Below, piece after piece: positions 35,906-43,463 of a DNA stretch of 64,000 bases (the first letter of the stretch is position 1; every line of letters begins with the position of its first letter). The notes under the pieces are model-generated. The model searched no databases and was not told the origin of the DNA. It saw nothing but the letters and a program-made list of their open reading frames with translations. The translations under genes and the position numbers were made by a program. The DNA is from Veillonellales bacterium (GTDB lineage: Bacteria > Bacillota > Negativicutes > Veillonellales > Dialisteraceae), in the NCBI GenBank assembly GCA_944390485.1, contig CALXPQ010000003.1:186001-250000 (forward strand), given 5' to 3'.

Positions 35906-36943
35906 TCAGATGGTCTGGGAGCCGGTGGACCACACGTGCGCCGCACGGGCGGCGGCCGGCGTATTCTGGGCCATGACGCCCGCGAGGGGATGCGGCACGT
36001 AGGGCTCGTCCAGATAGGCGATCTCCTCCGGCGTGAGCACGAGGTCGGCCGCTTTCGCCGCGCCTTCTACGTGGGAGACCTTCGTCGCGCCCACCACGGG
36101 AGCGGTGACGCGGGTGAGGAGCCAGGCGATGGCCACTTCCGTCATGGAGACGCCGCGGCGGTCGGCGATCTCCGCGGTGCGCCGGATGATGGGCGCGTCC
36201 TCATCGGCGGTGCCATCGTATTTCAGGCGGGCGTAGCTGTCCTCGGCGAGGCGCTTCGACGTCTCGCCGGGATGTTTCGAGAGACGGCCGCCGGCGAGCG
36301 CGCTGTACGGCGTGAGGGCGATGTTTTCCATGCGGCAAAACGGCGCCATTTCCCGCTCCTCTTCGCGGAAGATCAGGTTGTAGTGGCCCTGCACGGAGAC
36401 GAACTGCGCGTATCCTTCCTGCGCGGCGAAGTCGTTCGCCCGGCAGAGCTGCCATGCGAAGCAGTTCGAGATGCCGATGTACCGCGCCTTGCCGGCTTTC
36501 ACCGCGTTGTTCAGCCCTTCCATGATGTCTTCCATGGGAGTCTGCCAGTCCCACATGTGATAGATGTAGAGATCCACGTAGTCCATGCCGAGATTTTCGA
36601 GGCTCTTGTCGAGCATGCGGCGGATGTGCTCCTGCCCGGAGACGCCCGCTTCGATCTCCTCGTTCGTGCGGGGCAGGAACTTGGTGGCCACCACCACGTC
36701 TTCGCGGCGGGCGAAGTCGCGGAGCGCCCGGCCCAGATACTGCTCGCTGGTGCCGCTCTGGTAGGCGATGGCGGTGTCGAAGAAATTGATGCCCAGGTCG
36801 AGGCCGCGGCGGATAATGGCGCGGGATGATTCCTCGTCCACGGTCCACGTGTGCTGGCCGTGCGCCGCGTCGCCGAAGCCCATGCAGCCCATGCAGATGC
36901 GGGAGACGGTCAGGTCGGAACGGCCCAGTTTGGTGTATTTCAT
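35906..36943 (-). CDS. Aldo/keto reductase
   Basis: A 345-residue NAD(P)H-dependent oxidoreductase with a TIM-barrel fold. The catalytic tetrad is present: Asp56 and Tyr61 (FFDTAIAY), Lys88 (VVATK) and His129 (LYIYHMW). The cofactor-binding end has VSHVEGAAKAADLVLTPEEIAYLDEP. The physiological substrate is not predictable. The start ATG has GGAGG ten bases upstream. It is divergent from the flavin reductase gene, with a structured region between them. Confidence 0.92.
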   Translation of the reverse strand: MKYTKLGRSDLTVSRICMGCMGFGDAAHGQHTWTVDEESSRAIIRRGLDLGINFFDTAIAYQSGTSEQYLGRALRDFARREDVVVATKFLPRTNEEIEAGVSGQEHIRRMLDKSLENLGMDYVDLYIYHMWDWQTPMEDIMEGLNNAVKAGKARYIGISNCFAWQLCRANDFAAQEGYAQFVSVQGHYNLIFREEEREMAPFCRMENIALTPYSALAGGRLSKHPGETSKRLAEDSYARLKYDGTADEDAPIIRRTAEIADRRGVSMTEVAIAWLLTRVTAPVVGATKVSHVEGAAKAADLVLTPEEIAYLDEPYVPHPLAGVMAQNTPAAARAAHVWSTGSQTI

Positions 36944-36979
36944 GATGATCCCTCCTGTTTTTCCAACGATATCCTGTCT

Positions 36980-37000
36980 GTATTGTAGTCCCCGCGGAAG
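36980..37000 (-). promoter_or_regulatory. Candidate -10 region of the aldo/keto reductase gene
   Basis: TACAAT on the minus strand near 36980-36985; the -35 candidate TTTCGA is weak. Confidence 0.4.
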
Positions 37001-37009
37001 AAAATCGAA

Positions 37010-37102
37010 AATGCCTGTTCTTTATGTGCCTCCATACGCCGGATGCATTCCCGGGGAGGGGAAATGCTCCCGCAGTATGGATGCCTATCCGGAACAGGCA
37101 TT
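37010..37102. repeat. Nested inverted repeats between divergent redox genes
   Basis: Three nested arms: AATGCCTGTTC (37010-37020) with GAACAGGCATT (37092-37102), CCATAC (37032) with GTATGG (37075), and GCATTCCC (37045) with GGGAAATGC (37059). The right arm ends at the -35 box of the flavin reductase promoter. Confidence 0.8.
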
Positions 37103-37130
37103 GGAAGCAAGGACCCGCCGCGCCTACAAT
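37101..37130 (+). promoter_or_regulatory. Promoter of the flavin reductase gene
   Basis: TTGGAA (37101-37106), 18-base spacer and TACAAT (37125-37130). The -35 box abuts the nested inverted repeat. Confidence 0.65.
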
Positions 37131-37178
37131 GGAGACAACGAAAGCGGCCGCGCGGGCGGCCGGGAAAGAAGGATGACT

Positions 37179-37730
37179 ATGAAAAAACAGATCGGAACTA
37201 CGCTGGCGCTCTATCCGACGCCGCTCACGGTGATCGGCGCGATGGTAGACGGGAAGCCGAACTGGGCGCTCGTGGGCCATGTGGGCATCATCGGGCATGA
37301 CCGCCTCCTCATCTCCATGGCGGCGGCCCACCGCACGAATGAGGGCATCCGCGAAGAGGGTGTGCTGTCCGTGAACCTCGTGGACGAGGCGCTCCTGCCG
37401 AAAGCGGACCACGCGGGCTGCGTCAGCGGGAAGCGGGAAGACAAGAGCGGGCTCTTCGCATGGCACGCGGCGGAGAACGGCGCGCCGCTCATCGATGAGT
37501 CCCCGGTCTCCATGGCGTGCACCGTGGTGGATACGTACCGCACGCCGGGCTTCGAGAGCTTCATCTGCCGCATCGACGGGACCTGGGCGGACGAGCAGGT
37601 GCTGAACGATGCGGGCAAGATTGACTACCGCGCGCTGAAGCCGGTGCTCTTCGAAATGCCCACGTATGAGTACGTCGCCTCCGGGGATGTGATCGGCCGG
37701 TGCATGCACCTGAAAGACGATAAGAAATAA
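37179..37730 (+). CDS. Flavin reductase-like protein (FMN-binding split barrel)
   Basis: A 183-residue protein of the flavin reductase-like family: YPTPLTVIGAMVDGKPNWALVGHVGIIGHDRLLISMAAAHRTNEGIREEGVLSVNLVDEA is the FMN-binding half, and SPVSMACTVVDTYRTPGFESFICRI the second half. It probably binds FMN and reduces it or a small substrate. ATG 37179 is spaced well from GAAGGA; ATG 37173 two codons upstream is possible. It is monocistronic. Confidence 0.88.
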   Translation: MKKQIGTTLALYPTPLTVIGAMVDGKPNWALVGHVGIIGHDRLLISMAAAHRTNEGIREEGVLSVNLVDEALLPKADHAGCVSGKREDKSGLFAWHAAENGAPLIDESPVSMACTVVDTYRTPGFESFICRIDGTWADEQVLNDAGKIDYRALKPVLFEMPTYEYVASGDVIGRCMHLKDDKK

Positions 37731-37756
37731 AGCGCCGCCGGGAAGGCGGGCCGAAA

Positions 37757-37787
37757 AAAAGCCTCCGGACATTGTCCGGAGGCTTTT
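37757..37787. terminator. Bidirectional terminator
   Basis: AAAAGCCTCCGGAC-ATT-GTCCGGAGGCTTTT, between the convergent flavin reductase and fba genes. Confidence 0.88.
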
Positions 37788-37800
37788 GCCGCGCATGGGC

Positions 37801-38733
37801 TCAGATCTTGTTCTGGGATTCGAGGACGGCGGTGATCTTGTGCTTCACCATGTCCTTCACGGCCTGACGGCCCGCTTTGAGGTAGGACCGGGGATCGAAG
37901 TTGGACGGGTCCTTGAAGAGGCTCTCGCGGATCGCGCCGGTCATGGCGAGGCGGATGTCCGTGTCGATATTGATCTTGCACACCGCCATGTGAGCCGCTT
38001 TGTTCAGCATGTCTTCCGGCACGCCTTTCGCGCCCTGCACGTTGCCGCCGAATTCGTTGCATTTCTGTACGAATTCCTGGATGACCGTGGAAGCGCCGTG
38101 GAGGACGATGGGGTAGCCCGGCAGGAGCTGGCCCACTTTCTCGAGGCGGTCGTAGTCGAGGTAGGGATCGCCCTTGTATTTGTAGGCGCCGTGGCTCGTG
38201 CCGATGGCGATGGCGAGAGAGTCGCAGCCGGTGAGATGCACGAATTCCGCCGCTTCTTCCGGATCGGTGAAGAGCGCGTCTTTCGCGGAGACGCTCACGT
38301 TGTCTTCCACGCCGGCGAGGCGGCCCAGCTCGGCCTCGACCACCACGCCCTTGTCATGGGCGTATTCCACGACCTGCTTCGTGAGGCGCACGTTCTCCTC
38401 GAAGGGATGCTTCGAGCCGTCGATCATGACGGAAGTGAAGCCGCCGTCGATGCAGGCTTTGGCGATCTCGAAGGTGGAGCCGTGGTCCAGATGGAGCGCC
38501 ACCGGGATGTCCGGGTACTGCGCGCAGGCGGTCTTCACGAGATCGACGATGTAATTCTGGCCGGCGTAAGTGCGGGCCCCTTCGGACGCCTGGAGGATGA
38601 CGGGAGACTGCTCCTCTTCCGCCGCTTCCATGATGCCCTGGATGATCTCCATATTGTTGACATTGAAAGCGCCGATGGCGTAATGGCCTTCATAGGCCTT
38701 CCTGAACATTTCCCTGGTTCCGACGAGCGGCAT
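37801..38733 (-). CDS. fba: Fructose-bisphosphate aldolase, class II
   Basis: Zinc-dependent aldolase (310 residues) of glycolysis and gluconeogenesis. The zinc ligands lie in LHLDHGSTFE and, later, AIGTSHGAYKY and LHGAS. Catalytic-loop and phosphate-binding motifs FTSVMIDGS, KINIDTDIR and the N-terminal AIGAFNVNNMEIIQGIM fit the FbaA/GatY type found in Firmicutes. The start is preceded by GGAAGGAA. Its leader contains two competing stems and its promoter has an inverted repeat upstream. Confidence 0.95.
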   Translation of the reverse strand: MPLVGTREMFRKAYEGHYAIGAFNVNNMEIIQGIMEAAEEEQSPVILQASEGARTYAGQNYIVDLVKTACAQYPDIPVALHLDHGSTFEIAKACIDGGFTSVMIDGSKHPFEENVRLTKQVVEYAHDKGVVVEAELGRLAGVEDNVSVSAKDALFTDPEEAAEFVHLTGCDSLAIAIGTSHGAYKYKGDPYLDYDRLEKVGQLLPGYPIVLHGASTVIQEFVQKCNEFGGNVQGAKGVPEDMLNKAAHMAVCKINIDTDIRLAMTGAIRESLFKDPSNFDPRSYLKAGRQAVKDMVKHKITAVLESQNKI

Positions 38734-38775
38734 GATGATTCCTTCCTTTCTGTATGAGCGCGGCGCTGCGCGAAG

Positions 38776-38834
38776 CAGGCGTACGCCTGAAACACAAATA
38801 GCATATACATATGCCCGGGATGTCCCTTTCAGGC
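38776..38834 (-). promoter_or_regulatory. Mutually exclusive stems in the fba 5' leader
   Basis: The perfect palindrome CAGGCGTACGCCTG (38776-38789) shares bases with a long-range pair GCCTGAAA/TTTCAGGC (38785-38792 with 38827-38834), which encloses GCATAT-AC-ATATGC (38801-38814). Only one of the two outer pairings can form. Confidence 0.5.
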
Positions 38835-38910
38835 ATGAAATAAAACGGGAGAGAGGTCCGCTCCGGCCGGGGAATGTCCCGCGGGCAGGGAGAGAGGCTA
38901 CTCTTTTTGT

Positions 38911-38939
38911 ATTATACTGGAAGGCCGCCCCTTTTTCCA
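38911..38939 (-). promoter_or_regulatory. Promoter of fba
   Basis: Minus strand: TGGAAA (38934-38939), 17-base spacer, perfect TATAAT (38911-38916). A 9-base perfect inverted repeat, CAGTGAGAA/TTCTCACTG (38953-38973), lies just upstream and may be an operator. Confidence 0.72.
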
Positions 38940-38986
38940 GTGCGCGGAAAGGCAGTGAGAATTTTTCTCACTGGGAAATGGGCACG

Positions 38987-39008
38987 AAAAAAGCCGGCCG
39001 GAGCCGGC
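38987..39008 (-). terminator. Terminator of the MerR-family gene
   Basis: Minus strand GCCGGC-TCCG-GCCGGC followed by six T residues. Confidence 0.78.
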
Positions 39009-39014
39009 GCGCGT

Positions 39015-39392
39015 TCAGCCTTCCGGGGCGCGCTTCGCATGACCGGGCTGGTAGTATTCGATCTTGTAGTCGATGAGGCGCATCATGTCCCGGAGCTCGT
39101 CCATTTTCTGGCGGAGCACTTCCTGCTGGGCGGTGAGGATGGAGAGCCGCCGCGCCGCGGTGTCCTCGCTGCCGGCGGGGAGCTCGATGAATTCCCGGAT
39201 GGCGCGGATGGTCATGCCGGTCTTCTTCAGGCACTGGATGAGGCGGAGCGCGTCGAAATCCTCTTCGCGGAAGACGCGGGCGCCGCTCTCCGTGCGGCCG
39301 ATGAAGGGAAGAAGGCCTTCTTTGTCGTAGTAGCGGAGGGTGGACGGCGCGATGCCGAGCAGACGGGCCGCTTCGCTGATGCTGTAAGTCAT
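39015..39392 (-). CDS. MerR family transcriptional regulator
   Basis: A 125-residue regulator: an N-terminal winged helix YSISEAARLLGIAPSTLRYYDKEGLLPF, the second wing (ARVFREEDFDALRLIQCLKKTGMTIRAIREFI) and a coiled-coil C-terminal dimerisation helix. No Cys-rich metal site is seen, so it is of the NmlR/AdhR-like or drug/aldehyde-sensing type. It is divergent from the cupin/CMD operon, and a TGACTT-N6-AAGTCA element lies between them, so it probably controls that operon. Confidence 0.92.
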   Translation of the reverse strand: MTYSISEAARLLGIAPSTLRYYDKEGLLPFIGRTESGARVFREEDFDALRLIQCLKKTGMTIRAIREFIELPAGSEDTAARRLSILTAQQEVLRQKMDELRDMMRLIDYKIEYYQPGHAKRAPEG

Positions 39393-39533
39393 GGGATGCC
39401 TCCTGTGGTCCTAACGATGTTTCTTCCATTATAGGGACAGGAAAAGAACGCCGTCAATGAGGGAAAAGCCGCCGGAGCATGCTTCTTTGGAATAATCGGG
39501 TATGTCAAGCAAGTATTGGCGATTTTCCCCGGT

Positions 39534-39552
39534 TTGACTTAAAGTAAAGTCA
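39534..39552 (+). promoter_or_regulatory. MerR-type operator/-35 region of the cupin-CMD operon
   Basis: TTGACT (-35) begins the inverted repeat TGACTT-AAAGTA-AAGTCA (39535-39552), the arrangement of MerR-family promoters. No good -10 box is seen at the expected 19 bases. Confidence 0.6.
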
Positions 39553-39589
39553 CAGGAAAAGATGCAGTTCCGGCAAAGGAGGATGCGCA

Positions 39590-40000
39590 ATGACGAAAGA
39601 AGAAGAATTACAGCAGGTATCCGCGTTTCCCGCGGGGGAGAAGAATCCCTACGGCCAGTTTTTCGACGGGCAGAGCTACCTGGCCATGCTCGTCAAGGGG
39701 CCGGTGAACGTGGCGAACGTGACATTTGAACCGGGGTGCCGCAACCACTGGCACATCCATCACAAGAGCGGCCAGATCCTCATCGTGACGGGCGGCCGCG
39801 GCTACTACCAGGCGTGGGGCGAGGAACCCCGCGAGCTCCATCCGGGAGACGTGGTGGACATCCCGCCGGAAGTGAAGCACTGGCACGGCGCGGCACCGGA
39901 CAGCTGGTTCAGCCACATCGCGGTGGAAGCGCCCGTGGAAGGCTCCGGCAGCGAGTGGTGCGAGCCGGTCTCGGAAGAAGAGTACAATAAGCTGAAATAA
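39590..40000 (+). CDS. Cupin-domain protein (cytoplasmic)
   Basis: A 136-residue single cupin domain: FEPGCRNHWHIHHKSGQILIVTGGRGYYQ carries the first cupin motif with HxH and Gln/Glu, and LHPGDVVDIPPEVKHWHGAAP the second with His. A metal-dependent role such as a dioxygenase or quinone-related enzyme is possible. It has no signal peptide, unlike its paralogue 38 bases downstream. ATG 39590 follows AAAGGAGG. Members of this cupin group often sit next to carboxymuconolactone decarboxylase genes, as here. Confidence 0.88.
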   Translation: MTKEEELQQVSAFPAGEKNPYGQFFDGQSYLAMLVKGPVNVANVTFEPGCRNHWHIHHKSGQILIVTGGRGYYQAWGEEPRELHPGDVVDIPPEVKHWHGAAPDSWFSHIAVEAPVEGSGSEWCEPVSEEEYNKLK

Positions 40001-40037
40001 AAGAGACAGCGCGGATTTGCAGAAAAGGAGAAAGAAG

Positions 40038-40532
40038 ATGAGAAAATTCGTACTGGCGGCGGCAGCCGCAGCGGCAGTGGCATTCGGCGGCATGGCCGCC
40101 ATGGCGGCGGAAACGACCGCTGCGTCCGGCCTCGAGATGGCCAATCGCGTATCGGTCTTCCCCGCAGGGGAGGAAAATCCCTACGGCAAATATTTCACCG
40201 GCCAGAGCTACCTCCAGATGCTGGTGACGGATGCCATCCCGATCGGCAACGTGACCTTCGAGCCGGGCTGCCGGAACAACTGGCACATCCATCACAACAG
40301 CACGCAGATCCTGCTCGTGACGGGCGGCCGCGGCTACTACCAGGAATGGGGCAAGGCGCCGCAGGAACTCCATCCGGGCGACGTGGTGGAGGTCCCGCCG
40401 GAAACGAAGCACTGGCACGGCGCGGCGCCGGACAGCTGGTTCAGCCACCTGTCGGTGGAAGTGGCCGGGGAAGGCGCGTCCAACGAATGGTGCGAGCCGG
40501 TGTCCGATGAAGAATACAGCCAGGTACAGTGA
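40038..40532 (+). CDS. Exported cupin-domain protein
   Basis: A 164-residue paralogue of the preceding protein with an added N-terminal signal peptide (RKFVLAAAAAAAVAFGGMAAMAAE, cleavage likely after AMA). The cupin motifs are almost the same: CRNNWHIHHNSTQILLVTGGRGYYQEWG and LHPGDVVEVPPETKHWHGAAP. The start is ATG 40038 (AAAGGAG upstream) rather than the upstream TTG. The protein would act outside the cytoplasm, presumably with the exported CMD protein encoded next. Confidence 0.88.
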   Translation: MRKFVLAAAAAAAVAFGGMAAMAAETTAASGLEMANRVSVFPAGEENPYGKYFTGQSYLQMLVTDAIPIGNVTFEPGCRNNWHIHHNSTQILLVTGGRGYYQEWGKAPQELHPGDVVEVPPETKHWHGAAPDSWFSHLSVEVAGEGASNEWCEPVSDEEYSQVQ

Positions 40533-40564
40533 GCGGATGCGCGGAAAGTGACAGGGATGGAACG

Positions 40565-41413
40565 ATGAAAAAAAGATGGCTCATCGCAGCCGCGGCAGCG
40601 GCGCTCCTCCTGTGCGGCAGCGCGGCACAGGCAGCGGATATGACAAAAGGAGAAATGGCAATGGATCCGACGAAAGTAACAGCAGAACCGACGAAAGTCG
40701 TACAGACCGCGGGGCGGACGGTGCTCGGCACGTTCGCGCCGAAATTTGCAGAGCTCAATGACGACGTGCTCTTCGGGGAGGTATGGTCCCGGACGAACGT
40801 GCTGTCCCTGCGCGACCGCAGCCTCATCACGGTGACGTCCCTCGTGGCGAGCGGCGTCACGGACAGCTCGCTCCAGGCGCATCTGGAGAACGCGAAGCGG
40901 AACGGCGTGACCGCGGAGGAAATGGGCGAAGCCCTCACGCACGTGGCCTTCTATGCAGGCTGGCCGAAGGCCTGGGCGGCGTTCCGCATGGCGAAGGACG
41001 TCTATGCGGATGAAAGCATCCCCGCGCCGGCCATCGCACCGAAAGAGACCGCGGAAGGCGATCCCACGAAACTGACGGCGGAACCGTCCCATGTAGTGCA
41101 GACCGCAGGACGGGCGGCGCTCAGCACGTTTGCGCCGAAATTCGCAGAGCTCAATGACGACGTGCTCTTCGGGGAAGTCTGGTCCCGGACGAACGTGCTG
41201 TCCCTGCGCGATCGCAGCCTCCTCACGGTGACGGCGCTCATCGGCAGCGGCATCACCGACAGCTCGCTCTCGTACCACATCGGCGAGGCGAAGAAGAACG
41301 GCATCTCCGCGGAGGAGATGGGCGAGATGCTCACGCACATGTCGTTCTACGTGGGCTGGCCGAAGGCCTGGGCGGCGTTCCGTCTGGCGAAGGACGTCTA
41401 CGCGGCAGAATGA
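40565..41413 (+). CDS. Exported tandem carboxymuconolactone decarboxylase-like protein
   Basis: A 282-residue protein with a signal peptide (MKKRWLIAAAAAALLLCGSAAQAA) and two near-identical CMD domains. Both repeat TFAPKFAELNDDVLFGEVWSRTNVLSLRDRSLLTVT, then a helix with His, then HMSFYVGWPKAWAAFRLAKDVY (about residues 55-150 and 180-282). The CMD fold is usually a single-domain trimer of hexamers; the tandem duplication suggests half the number of chains. Neither domain has the CxxC of AhpD peroxidase. Reaction unknown. Terminator at 41430. Confidence 0.88.
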   Translation: MKKRWLIAAAAAALLLCGSAAQAADMTKGEMAMDPTKVTAEPTKVVQTAGRTVLGTFAPKFAELNDDVLFGEVWSRTNVLSLRDRSLITVTSLVASGVTDSSLQAHLENAKRNGVTAEEMGEALTHVAFYAGWPKAWAAFRMAKDVYADESIPAPAIAPKETAEGDPTKLTAEPSHVVQTAGRAALSTFAPKFAELNDDVLFGEVWSRTNVLSLRDRSLLTVTALIGSGITDSSLSYHIGEAKKNGISAEEMGEMLTHMSFYVGWPKAWAAFRLAKDVYAAE

Positions 41414-41429
41414 GCGGCGCGGAAGGAGG

Positions 41430-41461
41430 GGTACGGCGGCCTGCGGGTCCCGTACCTTTTT
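41430..41461 (+). terminator. Terminator of the cupin-CMD operon
   Basis: GGTACGG...CCGTACC followed by five T residues. Confidence 0.82.
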
Positions 41462-41540
41462 CCGTATCCGCTTTCCAATCGCCGGCGTCGCTGTGAATCG
41501 TGTATAATCAGGAACAACCGCAGAAATACAAGGAGGCCCT

Positions 41541-42032
41541 ATGAAAATACTGACGCTGTATTATTCCCGGAGCGGCCACACGAAGCGCGTGGCAGAGCTC
41601 ATCCATGAAGCCGCGGGCGGAGACATCGCGCCGCTCCGCACGCGGCGGTCGTATTCCGGCTCCTATGCGGTGGCGGTCATCCAGGGCGGGCTGGAGAAGC
41701 TCAGGAACGCCCGGCCGGCGCTGATGGCGCTGCCGGTGGACCCGGACGAGTACGACGTAATTTTCCTCGGCGGGCCGGTGTGGTGGTTCACCATCGCCCC
41801 GGCGCTGAAATCCTTCCTCGCGGCGCATGACCTCTCCGGAAAGACCGTGTACCCCTTCCTCACGAGCGGCGGACAGCCGCAGGACGCCTTCGGAGATCTG
41901 GAGAAGCTCTGCACGGGCCGGGTGGGCGAAGGATTTCACGTGTATTTCCGCAAGGACGACATGCAGGCCGGCGAAGACGAGATCCGCCGGTGGGCGAAAC
42001 GCTGCGCGGCGGAAAGCGGGGACCGGTCATGA
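41541..42032 (+). CDS. Flavodoxin-like protein
   Basis: A 163-residue FMN-binding electron carrier-like protein. The phosphate-binding loop is YYSRSGHTKRVAELI, followed by FLGGPVWWFTIAPALKSFL and FLTSGGQPQDAFGDLEKL, all typical of long-chain flavodoxin-like or NAD(P)H:quinone-type proteins. ATG 41541 follows AAGGAGG. A TATAAT box at 41503 gives a short leader. The stop codon overlaps the start of the phosphoesterase gene (ATGA). Confidence 0.88.
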   Translation: MKILTLYYSRSGHTKRVAELIHEAAGGDIAPLRTRRSYSGSYAVAVIQGGLEKLRNARPALMALPVDPDEYDVIFLGGPVWWFTIAPALKSFLAAHDLSGKTVYPFLTSGGQPQDAFGDLEKLCTGRVGEGFHVYFRKDDMQAGEDEIRRWAKRCAAESGDRS

Positions 42033-43306
42033 GCACGGCGTGGAAGCGCCGCGCGGGACTGGCCGCGGCGGGGGCGCTCCTCCTCGGGGCGGCATTCCTC
42101 GGCGGCTGCGGCGCGTCTCCGTCCGACGCGGCGGGGGAGAAGGTCTCCGTCACCATGGCGCCGGAGGCGCTGCGGCAGATCGTAGCGGCGGACAATGAGC
42201 ACGGCCGCACGGTCATGTGGCAGGCGGAGACGGAGGAAGCGGCCTCCGTGGAGTACCGGGAAGAGGGCGGCGGCGCGATCCGCGAGGCGCCGGCGAAATC
42301 GCAGCGCCTCGCGGGCACGCAGGGCGAGCCGGACCGGTACATCTATGAGGCGCGGCTCACGGATCTCGAGCCGGGCGGCGCGTATGAATACCGCACCCGC
42401 GCCGGGGACCGGGTGAGTCCGTGGCATCCGCTCTCGGCGGACGACGGCGGCCCCTTCACCGCGCTGGTCTTCCCGGACACGCAGAGCCAGGACTACGGCG
42501 TGTGGGAGAGCATTGCCGAAGCGGGAAAGAAGCAGGCGCCCGATGCGGAATTTTTCATCAATATGGGCGACCTCGTGGACAACGGACAGGATGAGAACCA
42601 ATGGCAGGCGTGGCTCGGCGCGGCGGAGGGACTTTTCGAGACAATCCCCGCGGCGCCCCTCATGGGGAACCATGAGGCGTATTCCCTCGACTGGCAGACC
42701 GCGCGGCCCGACCGGTACCTCGCGCAGTTCGCCCTGCCGGAAAACGGCGATCCCTCCATGCCGGAGCTGTTCTGGTCCTTCGACTGGGGGCCGGTCCATT
42801 TCGCCGTGCTGAATACGCAGATGGCGGAGATTTCCGAGTGGTACCCGGACCTGCTGTCCCGGCAGCAGGCGTGGCTCGAGCAGGACCTGACCGGCACGGA
42901 CAAGCCGTGGAAGGTGGTGCTCATGCACAAGGACCCGCTCCAGTACCGCATCGCCTCCCGACCGGAGCGGAAGGAAGGATTCTCGGAAGAAGGGGAGGCC
43001 TTCATGCCCATCTTTGACCGGACGGGCGTGGACGCGGTGCTGTCGGCCCATCTCCACACGTACCGCGACCGCGGGCACATCTACGATTTCCGCCGGGACG
43101 AGCGGGGGCCGCTGTACATCCTGACCGGCGTGGCGGGCGACGTGCGCTACCCGAATCTCTGGACGGACCACGCGCTGGACGTGACCGTGGCGCCGCAGCC
43201 GGAGACGGACAACTTCATGACCATGGAAGCGGACAGCCATACGCTCACGTTCCGGGCGTGGCTGCCGGACGGCACGATGCTCGACGAAGTGACGCTCACA
43301 AAATAG
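42029..43306 (+). CDS. Metallophosphoesterase lipoprotein (purple acid phosphatase-like)
   Basis: A 425-residue lipoprotein (lipobox FLGGC) with an N-terminal fibronectin/PAP-type domain (about 40-125, YEARLTDLEPGGAYEYRTRAG) and a calcineurin-like phosphoesterase domain. Metal-binding motifs: PDTQS, NMGDLVDNG, PLMGNHEA, VLMHKDPL and LSAHLHTY. It would act at the cell surface or periplasm on phosphate esters. It is coupled to the flavodoxin gene by a four-base overlap. The terminator follows at once. Confidence 0.88.
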   Translation: MSTAWKRRAGLAAAGALLLGAAFLGGCGASPSDAAGEKVSVTMAPEALRQIVAADNEHGRTVMWQAETEEAASVEYREEGGGAIREAPAKSQRLAGTQGEPDRYIYEARLTDLEPGGAYEYRTRAGDRVSPWHPLSADDGGPFTALVFPDTQSQDYGVWESIAEAGKKQAPDAEFFINMGDLVDNGQDENQWQAWLGAAEGLFETIPAAPLMGNHEAYSLDWQTARPDRYLAQFALPENGDPSMPELFWSFDWGPVHFAVLNTQMAEISEWYPDLLSRQQAWLEQDLTGTDKPWKVVLMHKDPLQYRIASRPERKEGFSEEGEAFMPIFDRTGVDAVLSAHLHTYRDRGHIYDFRRDERGPLYILTGVAGDVRYPNLWTDHALDVTVAPQPETDNFMTMEADSHTLTFRAWLPDGTMLDEVTLTK

Positions 43307-43316
43307 AAAGAAAACG

Positions 43317-43365
43317 AAAACAGGACCTGTCATGGGAAAAAGGAATGACCGGCCCTGTTTTTTTA
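43317..43365 (+). terminator. Terminator after the phosphoesterase gene
   Basis: AAAACAGG...CCTGTTTT enclosing a second stem TGTCAT/ATGACC, followed by a T run. Confidence 0.8.
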
Positions 43366-43371
43366 TGCCTG

Positions 43372-43399
43372 TTGACAGCCTTCCTGTCTGCTATATAAT
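43372..43399 (+). promoter_or_regulatory. Promoter of the NhaC gene
   Basis: TTGACA (43372-43377), 16-base spacer, TATAAT (43394-43399). Confidence 0.82.
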
Positions 43400-43463
43400 A
43401 AAAACTATGTAAAAAATGAAAAGGCCGCCCGAGGCGGGGCAAGCGGAAGGCGGCGGGAAAGGA

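Noticed and set aside
37010-37178. FMN riboswitch before the flavin reductase gene
   Set aside because: The conserved RFN elements are absent, and the repeats lie upstream of the predicted transcript start.
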